DNA of 64,000 bases from Lichenicoccus sp965277665 (GTDB lineage Bacteria > Pseudomonadota > Alphaproteobacteria > Acetobacterales > Acetobacteraceae), in the NCBI RefSeq assembly GCF_965277665.1, contig NZ_OZ255835.1, positions 1,116,001 to 1,180,000 on the forward strand, in the 5' to 3' direction. The notes under the pieces are model-generated. The model was given only the letters and a program-made list of their open reading frames with translations, ran no database searches and was not told the origin of the DNA. Positions 54,522 to 62,321 of the stretch are shown piece by piece; the stretch's first letter is position 1, and each line of letters opens with the position of its first letter. The position numbers and the translations under genes were made by a program.

Positions 54522-55552
54522 GCGCGTCTGCCCGGCGGTCTTCCCTCCGGCGCCCGGTTCGGATCAGCGCGACCAACCGCGTCCTGCTGGTCCTGTTCGT
54601 GGCGCTGGTGCTGCTGTTCGGATCCGTCGTCGGCGCGCCGCTGTTCCGGCTCGGCACGCTGCGGGCGATGGCGCTGCAGGTGCCGCAACTCGGGCTGCTG
54701 TCGCTGGCGATGATGGTGGCGCTGCTGTCGGGCGGCCTCGATCTCTCGATTATCGCTGTCGCCGACTTCAGCGCGCTGGTCTCGGCGTATCTGCTGACCC
54801 ACATTCCGGAGGGCGGCGGCGCGCTTGCGATCGCACTGCAGATCGGCGCCCTGTGTTGCGGGCTGCTGGTGGCGGCCCTGATCGGGGCGCTCAATGGCCT
54901 CATCATCGCGTATCTCGATGTTTCTCCAATCCTGACCACGCTCGGCACTATGACGATGATCAAGGGGCTCAGCGTCGGCCTGACACATGGCGGGGTGATC
55001 TCGGGCTTCCCGCCGCTGGTGCTCTATCTCGGCAATGCCAACCTGCTCGGCATCCCGGTGCCGCTGCTCATCCTGCTGCTGATCGCCTGGCCGGTGGCGG
55101 TCATGCTCAACCGCTCGCCGTTCGGCAACCTGGTCGCGATGATCGGCTCCAACATCGCCGCGGTGCGCTATTCGGGCGTCGATACGCGCTGGGTGCTGGT
55201 GCGCATCTACGTGCTCTCCGGCCTGCTGGCGGGGCTTGCCGGGGTGATCATGATGGCGCGCTTCAACTCGGCCAACGCCGCCTACGGCGAGAGCTTCCTG
55301 CTGGTGACGGTGCTGGCCGCGGTGCTCGGCGGCGTCGATCCATCGGGCGGCTTCGGCAAGGTGAGCGGGCTGCTGATCGCGCTCGCCATTCTGCAACTGA
55401 TCTCGACCGGCTTCAATCTGCTCGGCCTGAGCGAGTTCCTGACGCTGACGATCTGGGGCGTGACGCTGGTGGCGATCTCCGGCCTCGGCGTCCTGCGGCA
55501 GCGCTATCCGGGCCGCAGGCGCACGCTATCCTCCACTGCAGGACGCTCGTGA
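54518..55552 (+). CDS. sugar ABC transporter permease (second of two)
   Basis: This 344-residue membrane protein shows LLSGGLDLSIIAVADFSALVSAYLL (about 68-92), where the conserved SGGLDLS motif contacts the ATPase, and LVTVLAAVLGGVDPSGGFGKVSG (about 263-285). It pairs with the previous permease. ATG 54518 overlaps the first permease stop. The next gene (SIS protein) starts on its stop codon (TGATG). Confidence 0.9.
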   Translation: MSASARRSSLRRPVRISATNRVLLVLFVALVLLFGSVVGAPLFRLGTLRAMALQVPQLGLLSLAMMVALLSGGLDLSIIAVADFSALVSAYLLTHIPEGGGALAIALQIGALCCGLLVAALIGALNGLIIAYLDVSPILTTLGTMTMIKGLSVGLTHGGVISGFPPLVLYLGNANLLGIPVPLLILLLIAWPVAVMLNRSPFGNLVAMIGSNIAAVRYSGVDTRWVLVRIYVLSGLLAGLAGVIMMARFNSANAAYGESFLLVTVLAAVLGGVDPSGGFGKVSGLLIALAILQLISTGFNLLGLSEFLTLTIWGVTLVAISGLGVLRQRYPGRRRTLSSTAGRS

Positions 55553-56118
55553 TGGACCAGGATGCCGGTTTCCTCCGCTGGCTCGATAGCGCACAAGCGG
55601 AGTTAAGAACCATCGCCGGCGAGGTCAGCGCCGAGGCGCTGCACGGCCTGATCGACGAGCTGCTGGCGGCGCGACGCATCGCCCTGCATGCGCTCGGCCG
55701 CGAGGGCCTGATGATGCGGGCGCTGACCATGCGGCTGTTCCATCTCGGCCTGCAGGCCAGCCAGGTGGGCGAGATGACGACGCCGGCGCTGGCCGTGGGC
55801 GATCTTCTCATGGTGGCGGCGGGGCCCGGTGCGCTGGAGAGCACGTCCTCGCTGATGCGAATCGCGCGCGCCGCAGGGGCCCGCGTTGTGCTGCTGACGG
55901 CGGAGCCCGCGGCACCGCTGGCGCGCCTTGCCGACCTCGTGTTGCTGATGCCGGCGCGCACCATGGCCCGGGCTTCGAGCGATCCGTCCGCGTTCACGAT
56001 GGGCAGCGCCTTCGAGGGCATGCTGTTCATGCTCTCCGAGTATCTCGTAGGCCAGCTCGCCGACCGCATGGGCGAGACCGAGGATGCGATGCGGGCCCGA
56101 CATACGAACCTCGAATGA
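55552..56118 (+). CDS. SIS-domain sugar-phosphate isomerase, 6-phospho-3-hexuloisomerase-like
   Basis: This 188-residue cytoplasmic protein has a single SIS domain: GREGLMMRALTMRLFHLGLQASQVG, VAAGPGALESTSSLMRIARAAGARVVLLTAEPA and a C-terminal ASAFTMGSAFEGMLFMLSEYL-type helix. This is the HxlB pattern of the ribulose monophosphate pathway. No hexulose-6-phosphate synthase partner is adjacent, so a different phospho-sugar or sugar isomerisation is likely. It starts at ATG 55552 on the last base of the permease stop. Confidence 0.8.
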   Translation: MDQDAGFLRWLDSAQAELRTIAGEVSAEALHGLIDELLAARRIALHALGREGLMMRALTMRLFHLGLQASQVGEMTTPALAVGDLLMVAAGPGALESTSSLMRIARAAGARVVLLTAEPAAPLARLADLVLLMPARTMARASSDPSAFTMGSAFEGMLFMLSEYLVGQLADRMGETEDAMRARHTNLE

Positions 56119-56132
56119 CTGGAGATTTGGAC

Positions 56133-56906
56133 ATGAATACAGAGACCGTCGGCGCCGGCCATGGCCGGATGCAAGGCCGCGCCGTCGTCGTTACCGGAGC
56201 ATCCAACGGCATCGGCCGGGCGACCGCGCTGCTGTTCGCGGCCGAGGGCGCCAGGCTGGTCATCAACGATGTCGACGCGGCGCGCCTCGAGAGCCTGCGC
56301 GCGGTGATCGCGGCCGCGGGGATCGAGGTCAGGGTCGCGGTGGGCGACGTGTCGAAGGTGGATGACGCGCGGGCGATGATCCAGGCCGCGGTGGACGGCT
56401 TCGGACGCATCGACGTGCTGGTCGCCAATGCCGGGATCATTCCGGAACTGGATCTGCTGACCGCGACGGCGGAGGATTTCGACCATGTGATGGCGGTCGA
56501 TGGGCGGGGGATGTTCCTGACCTGCAAGTTCGCCGCCGAGGCGATGCTGGCCGCCGGCGGTGGCGCGATCGTCTGCCTGTCGTCGATTTCCGGCGAGGCC
56601 GGGCAGAAAGGCCAGGCGGTGTACGGGCCGGCGAAGTTCGTCGCCTCCGGGATCACCAAGCATCTCGCGGTCGAGCTGGCGACGCGGGGCATCCGGGTGA
56701 ACGCCGTGGCGCCCGGCACGATCGCCACCGAAGCGGTGAAGCAGCTGTCCGAGGAGTACGTCGCCGGCGTGAAGGCGATGCATCCGATGGCGCGCCTGGG
56801 GCAGCCGGACGAGGTCGCCCAGGCGATCCTGTTCCTGGCCTCGGATGCCGCCTCCTTCATCACCGGCGTGGTGCTGCCGGTCGATGGCGGGTATCTGGCC
56901 CAGTAG
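56133..56906 (+). CDS. short-chain dehydrogenase/reductase
   Basis: This protein of about 257 residues is a classical SDR: VVVTGASNGIGRATAL (NAD(P) loop), VANAGI, catalytic serine in CLSSISGEAG and YGPAKFVASG (Y and K). The C-terminus VVLPVDGGYLAQ is typical. It probably oxidises a sugar or polyol in the operon. The start is ATG 56133, eight bases after GGAG; ATG 56115 overlaps the SIS stop and is an alternative. The lactonase gene follows by 11 bases. Confidence 0.9.
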   Translation: MNTETVGAGHGRMQGRAVVVTGASNGIGRATALLFAAEGARLVINDVDAARLESLRAVIAAAGIEVRVAVGDVSKVDDARAMIQAAVDGFGRIDVLVANAGIIPELDLLTATAEDFDHVMAVDGRGMFLTCKFAAEAMLAAGGGAIVCLSSISGEAGQKGQAVYGPAKFVASGITKHLAVELATRGIRVNAVAPGTIATEAVKQLSEEYVAGVKAMHPMARLGQPDEVAQAILFLASDAASFITGVVLPVDGGYLAQ

Positions 56907-56917
56907 GGGAACGACCG

Positions 56918-57919
56918 ATGAACTGGAATTCGCATCCGGGCGAGCAGCCCTTCGGTCGGCATGCGCCGCTGCCGCTCGGCGATCTGCCGGGCACGCGCTA
57001 TCCGAGCCCGGCGGTGGAAGCGCTCGACAAGCGCTTCACCGCGCGGCAGGGCAATGCCGCCATCGAGCGCATCGCCACCGGGTTCCGCTGGGCGGAGGGG
57101 CCGGTCTATTTCGCCGATGGCGGCTACCTGCTCTGGAGCGACATCCCGAACAACCGGATCATGCGCTGGCTGGAGGAAGACGGGCATATCAGCGTGTTCC
57201 GCGCGCACAGCCATCACGCCAACGGCAACACGCGCGACCGGCAGGGGCGCCTCGTCACCTGCGAGCATGACGCGCGTCGCGTCACCCGCACCGAGCCGGA
57301 TGGCCGCATCACCGTGCTCATGGACAGCTACCGGGGCCAACGCCTGAACGCGCCGAACGACATCGTCGTGGCGTCCGACGGCGCGGTCTGGTTCACCGAT
57401 CCCGGCTACGGCATCGATGGCCCCTACGAGGGCCATACGGCGGAGGCGGAACTGCCGCGGCATGTCTATCGCCTCGATCCCGCGACCGGGCAGGCGACGG
57501 TTGCCGCCGACGATTTCGTCCGGCCGAACGGCCTTGCCTTTTCGCCCGACGAGACGCGGCTCTATGTCGTGGATAGCGGCATCACGCATGGCGGCCCCGC
57601 GCATATCCGGGTGTTCGACGTGGAGCGCGGGCAGCTGCACCGCGGACGCATCTTCGCGGAGGATTTTGCACCGGGGTTCACCGACGGCTTGCGGACCGAC
57701 ATCGAGGGCAATGTCTGGTGCAGCATGGGCTGGGCCGATCCCGGCGAGGACGGTGTCCGGTGCTACGCGCCGGATGGCGCCCTGATCGGCAAGGTGCACC
57801 TGCCGGAGACCTGCGCGAACCTGTGCTTCGGCGGCCGCAAGGGGCACCGGCTGTTCATGGCGGCCAGCACGTCGGTCTATGCGCTCTATCTCAACACGGT
57901 AGGAGCGCCGCGTTCCTGA
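56918..57919 (+). CDS. SMP-30/gluconolactonase-family lactonase
   Basis: This 333-residue six-bladed beta-propeller hydrolyses sugar lactones to aldonic acids with a divalent metal. The family landmarks are RIATGFRWAEGPVYFADGGYLLWSDIPNNR (metal glutamate in AEGP), RLNAPNDIVVASDGAVWFTDPGYG and RPNGLAFSPDETRLYVVDS. There is no signal peptide, so it acts in the cytoplasm. It follows the SDR gene: dehydrogenase then lactonase is a sensible two-step sugar oxidation. Confidence 0.9.
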   Translation: MNWNSHPGEQPFGRHAPLPLGDLPGTRYPSPAVEALDKRFTARQGNAAIERIATGFRWAEGPVYFADGGYLLWSDIPNNRIMRWLEEDGHISVFRAHSHHANGNTRDRQGRLVTCEHDARRVTRTEPDGRITVLMDSYRGQRLNAPNDIVVASDGAVWFTDPGYGIDGPYEGHTAEAELPRHVYRLDPATGQATVAADDFVRPNGLAFSPDETRLYVVDSGITHGGPAHIRVFDVERGQLHRGRIFAEDFAPGFTDGLRTDIEGNVWCSMGWADPGEDGVRCYAPDGALIGKVHLPETCANLCFGGRKGHRLFMAASTSVYALYLNTVGAPRS

Positions 57920-57949
57920 GCGTCCGGACCGCCGCAGACGCCCCGGCTT

Positions 57950-57977
57950 TGACAGGGGGCGAGGAGAGCGCTCTCAT
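57950..57977 (+). promoter_or_regulatory. promoter with LacI-type operator before the aldo/keto reductase gene
   Basis: TTGACA (57950-57955), a 16-base spacer and TCTCAT (57972-57977) give a promoter-like pair about 60 bases before the start. The spacer holds the perfect palindrome GAGAGCGCTCTC (57964-57975), with the central CG of LacI-family operators. No LacI-family gene is in the window. The rest of the 117-base gap has no gene. Confidence 0.55.
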
Positions 57978-58036
57978 GGATCGGTCACTGCAGCCGGCTC
58001 CGGCTTTGCGCAGGAGCACGCCAGAGGGAGCGCGTC

Positions 58037-59092
58037 ATGGATTATCGCCAGCTCGGTCGATCGGGCCTGAAGATCTCGTCACTCACCCTCGGCACGATGA
58101 CCTTCGGCGGACGCGGCGTGTTCGCCAAGACCGGATCGACCGACCTCGCCACCGCGCGCCGGCAGATCGACCAGTGCCTGGATGCCGGGGTCAACCTGTT
58201 CGACACCGCGGACATCTATTCCGACGGCCTGTCCGAGGAGATCCTCGGCGAGGCGATCGAGGGCCGGCGGGAGCGGCTGCTGCTGGCGTCGAAGGCGCGG
58301 TTCCGGATGGGCCCGGGCGCCAACGATGCCGGCCTGTCGCGCCAGCATCTGATCAGCGCCTGCGAGGCCAGCCTGAAGCGGCTGCGCACCGACACCATCG
58401 ACCTCTACCAGCTGCACGAGATAGACGGCCTCACCCCGGTCGAGGAGACCATGCTGGCGCTTGACCAGCTCGTGCGTGCGGGCAAGGTGCGCTATGTCGG
58501 GGTGTCCAATTTCTCGGCCTGGCACCTGATGAAGTCGCTCGGTGTCGCCGAGCGTAACCGGCTGGTGCGGCCGGTCAGCCAGCAGATCCACTACACGCTG
58601 CAGGCGCGCGAAGCGGAGTACGAGCTGGTGCCGGCCTCGATCGACCAGGGGATCGGGATCCTGGTCTGGAGCCCGCTGGCGGGTGGCCTGCTCTCGGGCA
58701 AGCATCGTCGCGGTCAGGCAACGCCGGAAGGCACCCGCCAGCTCGCGCAATGGAGCGAGCCGCCGGTGCGCGACACCGACAAGCTGTACGACATCATCGA
58801 GGTGCTGGTGGAGATCGCCTCCGCGCACGATGCCTCGGCGGCGCAGGTGGCACTCGCCTGGCTGCTGGGCCGTCCGGCGGTGGCCTCCGTGGTCATCGGG
58901 GCACGCACCGAGGCGCAGCTTGCGGACAATCTCAAGGCCGCCGACCTGCAGCTGAGCGCGGAGGAGCGCACGCGGCTCGACGCGGTCAGCGCGCCGCCGC
59001 TGCTGTATCCGTACTGGCACCAGGCCAATACGGCGTCGGATCGTCTGTCGGCGGCCGATCTGAGCCTGCTCGGGCCGCACCTGAAAGCGTGA
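58037..59092 (+). CDS. aldo/keto reductase
   Basis: This 351-residue NADPH-dependent barrel enzyme begins MDYRQLGRSGLKISSLTLGTMTFGG and contains the catalytic tetrad as D and Y in NLFDTADIYSDGLSEEILG, K in LLLASKARF and H in DLYQLHEIDG. The nucleotide site has IGARTEAQLADNL near 285-297. It resembles the sugar-reducing AKR group with YghZ/GSP69-like members. It starts with GAGGGAG upstream and has its own promoter and operator. It and the next gene (26 bases on) form a transcription unit. Confidence 0.9.
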   Translation: MDYRQLGRSGLKISSLTLGTMTFGGRGVFAKTGSTDLATARRQIDQCLDAGVNLFDTADIYSDGLSEEILGEAIEGRRERLLLASKARFRMGPGANDAGLSRQHLISACEASLKRLRTDTIDLYQLHEIDGLTPVEETMLALDQLVRAGKVRYVGVSNFSAWHLMKSLGVAERNRLVRPVSQQIHYTLQAREAEYELVPASIDQGIGILVWSPLAGGLLSGKHRRGQATPEGTRQLAQWSEPPVRDTDKLYDIIEVLVEIASAHDASAAQVALAWLLGRPAVASVVIGARTEAQLADNLKAADLQLSAEERTRLDAVSAPPLLYPYWHQANTASDRLSAADLSLLGPHLKA

Positions 59093-59117
59093 CCGTGGCC
59101 GCCATTCCGGGGCCGCC

Positions 59118-59699
59118 ATGCCGGCGCTGACCGTGCCGGTCCTGCTCGGCTCGGTGCGCCGGGACCGGCAGGGCATCCGGGCGGCACGGATGATCATCCA
59201 GGCGCTGACGGCCCGCGGCCACGCGGCGCCACTGGTCGATCCGATGGAGCTGCAGCTGCCGCTGCTGGACCGGATGTACAAGGAGCATTCCAAGGGCGAG
59301 GCGCCCGAGCCGCTGGAGCGGCTGGCGGCGCTCTACCGGCGGGCGGACGGCTTCATGATCGTCAGCGGCGAATACAATAACGGCATCCCGCCGGCGCTGA
59401 AGAACCTGCTCGACTACTTCCTCGAGGAGTATTTCTGGCGGCCGTCCGGCATCGTCTGCTACTCGGCCGGGCAGTTCGGCGGCGTCCGCGCGGCGATGCA
59501 GCTGCGCATGACGCTGGCCGAACTCGGCATGCCGAGCATTCCGAGCCTGCTGCCGATCCCGCGCATCGGGCAGGCGCTGGCGGAGGATGGCGCGATGCGC
59601 GACGAGCGCACCGGCAAGGCGGCCGTGCGCTTCCTGGACGAGTTCACCTGGTATGCGCAGGCGCTGCGGCGGCAGCGCGCGGACGGCCTGCCGTACTGA
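59118..59699 (+). CDS. NAD(P)H-dependent FMN reductase, flavodoxin-like
   Basis: This 193-residue flavoprotein has LLGSVRRDRQGIRAARMIIQAL (phosphate-binding loop about 10-31) and SGEYNNGIPPALKNLLDYF (about 82-100), the isoalloxazine-binding motif of the family. GQFGGVRAAMQLRMTLAELGM follows. Members reduce FMN, quinones or azo compounds. The ATG at 59118 lies 26 bases after the reductase gene. It could feed reduced FMN to the distant monooxygenase at 18365, but there is no direct support. Confidence 0.9.
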   Translation: MPALTVPVLLGSVRRDRQGIRAARMIIQALTARGHAAPLVDPMELQLPLLDRMYKEHSKGEAPEPLERLAALYRRADGFMIVSGEYNNGIPPALKNLLDYFLEEYFWRPSGIVCYSAGQFGGVRAAMQLRMTLAELGMPSIPSLLPIPRIGQALAEDGAMRDERTGKAAVRFLDEFTWYAQALRRQRADGLPY

Positions 59700-59714
59700 G
59701 GCGGCGCGCGAGCG

Positions 59715-61322
59715 TCAGGCGCCATCCGCGTCCGGCGTGGTCGGGCAGGCGCGGCCATCCGGGGTGAAGGCCTCGATGATGATGTCGAGCCCCACGGTAC
59801 GGGTCAGGCACGGCGCGCCGAGCGGTGCCACCATGTCGAGGAAGGCGGAGAGCGGCGTGTGGTCGGCCTGCCCGACGCGGCCATGCACGGCGAAGACCGG
59901 GTGGCCGTCATGCAGGGTCTGCAGGGCGCGCGTGGCGTCGTCGGTCCAGAGTTCGTCGGGGAACGGGTCGGCCAGGCGCTGCAGGCGGACATTCATCATG
60001 TCGATGGCGCCGGGATCGTCGGTCAGCAGCAGCGCGTCCGCCGGCAGGCTGCCGCGCAGCATCAGGGCGGCGTCGTTCCAGAGCGGCTTGGTCTCCAGCC
60101 GGTAGTACGGCAGCAGGTTGGCGATGCCGGCGACGACGATGAGGCCGAGCACGCCGAACGACATGCGGCGCGGCAGGCAGCCGAGGCCCAGGCCCGCGAA
60201 CAGGAAGAAGATCGGTCCGCTCCAGGCCAGGTAGCGCGGCATCCAGACCGACGACACCACGGACGCGACCAGGAGGCCGGCCGGCAGCGTCACCAGGGCG
60301 ACCTTGGCGGCGGCCATGGCAGGGTCGCGACGCGGCACGCTCCACAGCCCGAACACGGCGAGCAGCGCCACGACGGCGCCGAGCCACGCGAGGCCGTCGG
60401 GGAAGGTGTGGTATGCGATCAGGCTGGTGGTGCGGAGCAGATACACGGCCTGCACGGTGGTCCAGAGACGCTCCCAGTTCAGCGGCGGCACCCAGTCCAG
60501 GCCGCTGCGCATGTCACCGTTGGTCAGCCGGTGCATCGCCACGATCCAGGGCAGGTAGCAGACCAGGATCACCGCATGCGTGATGGCGGCGTTGACCAGC
60601 AGTCCGCGCCGGGCGGCAGGCTCGCGCCAGCCGGCCAGCGCGATGGCGAGGATGCCGGCCGCCAGCCAGAACAGCGCCACGCTGAGCGTGTCGAGGGCGG
60701 CGATGGTGGCGAGCGCATAGACCAGCCAGGGCCGCCAGGCGGAACTCGGGGCCAGCAGTGGCCGGGCTGCGCGGGCCGGGTCACGCAGGACCGCGACCAG
60801 CCCCCATAGGCCGAGCAGGATGAAGCTGATGACCAGCGTGTAGGAGCGGGCTTCCTGGCCGTACTGCACCTGGAACGGCGAGAGGGCGAGCAGCAGAGCG
60901 GCGGCCACGGCGGCGCGGCGGCCGCCGAGCGCGCGGGTGAGGCCGAACAGCAGCAGGCAGGACAGCGCCCCGAACAGCGCCGCCGGCAGCCGCAGGGTCG
61001 CCTCGTCGGTGCCGTGCGGCACGAACCAGCCGCTGATCAGGAAATACAGCGGCAGATGATGGAACGACAGCGAGTCGCGGATCATCGCCTTCGCGGGAAG
61101 GGCGGCGCGGTGCAGCGTGGTGACCTCGTCGAGCCAGTACGGCTTGTCGCCGAGCCCGTAGAGCCGGGCGACCAGGCCGGTGACGAACACCGCCATGGCG
61201 AGGCAGAAATCTGTCAGGCGCTCCGGGGGAGCCTTCGACCGGGAACGTGGAACGGCAAGCGCTGATCGGTGTTCCATCGGTTCATCAAGAGTGGGATCGG
61301 GATCGGACCATGCATGATCCAC
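59715..61322 (-). CDS. polytopic membrane glycosyltransferase (GT39/PMT type)
   Basis: This 535-residue protein has about 11 hydrophobic helices and the early loop GLGDKPYWLDEVTTLHRA (about 56-73), where the acidic pair DE is the catalytic motif of dolichyl/polyprenyl-phosphate-dependent GT-C enzymes. FHHLPLYFLISGWF follows. The C-terminal 130 residues are soluble and periplasmic. The acceptor is unknown. ATG 61322 is used; ATG 61277 is a shorter option. It is isolated between two plus-strand genes, convergent with the FMN reductase. Confidence 0.8.
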   Translation of the reverse strand: MDHAWSDPDPTLDEPMEHRSALAVPRSRSKAPPERLTDFCLAMAVFVTGLVARLYGLGDKPYWLDEVTTLHRAALPAKAMIRDSLSFHHLPLYFLISGWFVPHGTDEATLRLPAALFGALSCLLLFGLTRALGGRRAAVAAALLLALSPFQVQYGQEARSYTLVISFILLGLWGLVAVLRDPARAARPLLAPSSAWRPWLVYALATIAALDTLSVALFWLAAGILAIALAGWREPAARRGLLVNAAITHAVILVCYLPWIVAMHRLTNGDMRSGLDWVPPLNWERLWTTVQAVYLLRTTSLIAYHTFPDGLAWLGAVVALLAVFGLWSVPRRDPAMAAAKVALVTLPAGLLVASVVSSVWMPRYLAWSGPIFFLFAGLGLGCLPRRMSFGVLGLIVVAGIANLLPYYRLETKPLWNDAALMLRGSLPADALLLTDDPGAIDMMNVRLQRLADPFPDELWTDDATRALQTLHDGHPVFAVHGRVGQADHTPLSAFLDMVAPLGAPCLTRTVGLDIIIEAFTPDGRACPTTPDADGA

Positions 61323-61354
61323 GCCGCCCTGTCATGAGGGCCAAAGGTAACCGG

Positions 61355-61567
61355 ATGTGGCAAAGCGCGGCCGGGCTCGGCGTGGCGTTGCTGCTGTCGG
61401 GCTGTGTCGGCGCAGCGTCGGCCGGCCCCGAGGCGGGAGTTGCCCCGGGCTATGGCTATGTCTGCCATGCCGGAATCTATACCTGTCGCCTGCCGCAGCA
61501 GGTGCCGCTCGGTGCGCAGTGCAGCTGCCCGGCGATCGGCGCACCGTCCTACGGCACGGTGGATTGA
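61355..61567 (+). CDS. small cysteine-containing lipoprotein
   Basis: This 70-residue protein has a lipoprotein signal (MWQSAAGLGVALLLSGC) followed by a short mature part with four further cysteines in YVCHAGIYTCRLPQQVPLGAQCSC and GAPSYGTV. The spaced cysteines suggest disulfides outside the cytoplasm. AAAGG lies seven bases before ATG 61355; upstream ATGs at 61334 and earlier overlap the divergent glycosyltransferase. I recall similar short proteins in acetic acid bacteria, but function is unknown. Confidence 0.7.
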   Translation: MWQSAAGLGVALLLSGCVGAASAGPEAGVAPGYGYVCHAGIYTCRLPQQVPLGAQCSCPAIGAPSYGTVD

Positions 61568-61571
61568 GCGC

Positions 61572-62276
61572 TCAGCTGAACATTTCGGGCTGCGCCAGGC
61601 GTGCTGCCTCGATGATGCCGAGCAGCGTGCCGAGATGCGCCCCGATGGCCGCCGCCGCGGCATCCTGATCCCGGCTCGCCAGGCGGTCCACGATGACGGC
61701 GTGTTCGGCGACCACCGAGCCCATCCGGCCGGCGACCGGCAGGGTGAGGCGGCGGAAGCGATCGACCTGCGTCTTGACCTGCTGGGCAACCGTCCAAAAG
61801 CGCGGCTGCCCGGCGATTGCCGCGAGCATGGCGTGGAACGCCTCGTCGGCGCGATGGAAGCCCTCCTTGTCGCCGGCGGCTTCGCGCGCGGCCTGCAGCG
61901 CGAGCTGGGCACGCAAGGCCGCGAGGTCGGCCTCGGAGATGCGCAGGGCGGCGACCCGCACCGTTGCCTCCTCGAGCGCGCAGCGGATTGCGATGGCCTC
62001 CGGCAGCTCGGCTGCGGGGATCCGGGCGATGAAGGTCCCGGACTGCGGAAAGATGTCGATCAGGCCTTCGTCGGCAAGACGCTGGATCGCCTCCCGGGCC
62101 GGGGTACGGCTGACCCCGTGCGCTTTCGCCACCTGCATCTCGATGAGCGGTTCGCCCGGTGTACGAACCAGGGAGACGATCTCCTCGCGCAGGTCCCGGT
62201 AGATCAGCGCTGACAGCCGCTCGCCGCGGCGGGACACGGGGGCCGATCGGATGAGGGTGGGCGGGATTGCTCGCAT
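61572..62276 (-). CDS. GntR-family transcriptional regulator (FadR/FCD type)
   Basis: This 234-residue repressor has an N-terminal winged helix-turn-helix (about 22-85), with GVSRTPAREAIQRLADEGLI as the recognition region, and a helical C-terminal FCD domain (about 95-225) with metal-type residues in FHRADEAFHAML and VAEHAVIVDRL. Such proteins sense organic acids. It is divergent from uxaC with a 45-base gap holding a palindrome, so it probably represses the uronate genes and itself until a uronate or an intermediate is bound. Confidence 0.88.
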   Translation of the reverse strand: MRAIPPTLIRSAPVSRRGERLSALIYRDLREEIVSLVRTPGEPLIEMQVAKAHGVSRTPAREAIQRLADEGLIDIFPQSGTFIARIPAAELPEAIAIRCALEEATVRVAALRISEADLAALRAQLALQAAREAAGDKEGFHRADEAFHAMLAAIAGQPRFWTVAQQVKTQVDRFRRLTLPVAGRMGSVVAEHAVIVDRLASRDQDAAAAAIGAHLGTLLGIIEAARLAQPEMFS

Positions 62277-62295
62277 ATTGATATACTAGTATATG
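62267..62295 (+). promoter_or_regulatory. uxaC promoter with palindromic operator
   Basis: TTGCTC (62267-62272), a 17-base spacer and TATATG (62290-62295) form a promoter for uxaC, whose AAGGAG site lies at 62309-62314. The perfect 14-bp palindrome ATATACTAGTATAT (62281-62294) overlaps the -10 box and lies only a few bases from the divergent gntR start. It is the likely operator of the GntR regulator. Confidence 0.6.
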
Positions 62296-62321
62296 ATTAC
62301 CCGCCTGCGAAGGAGCGCTGC

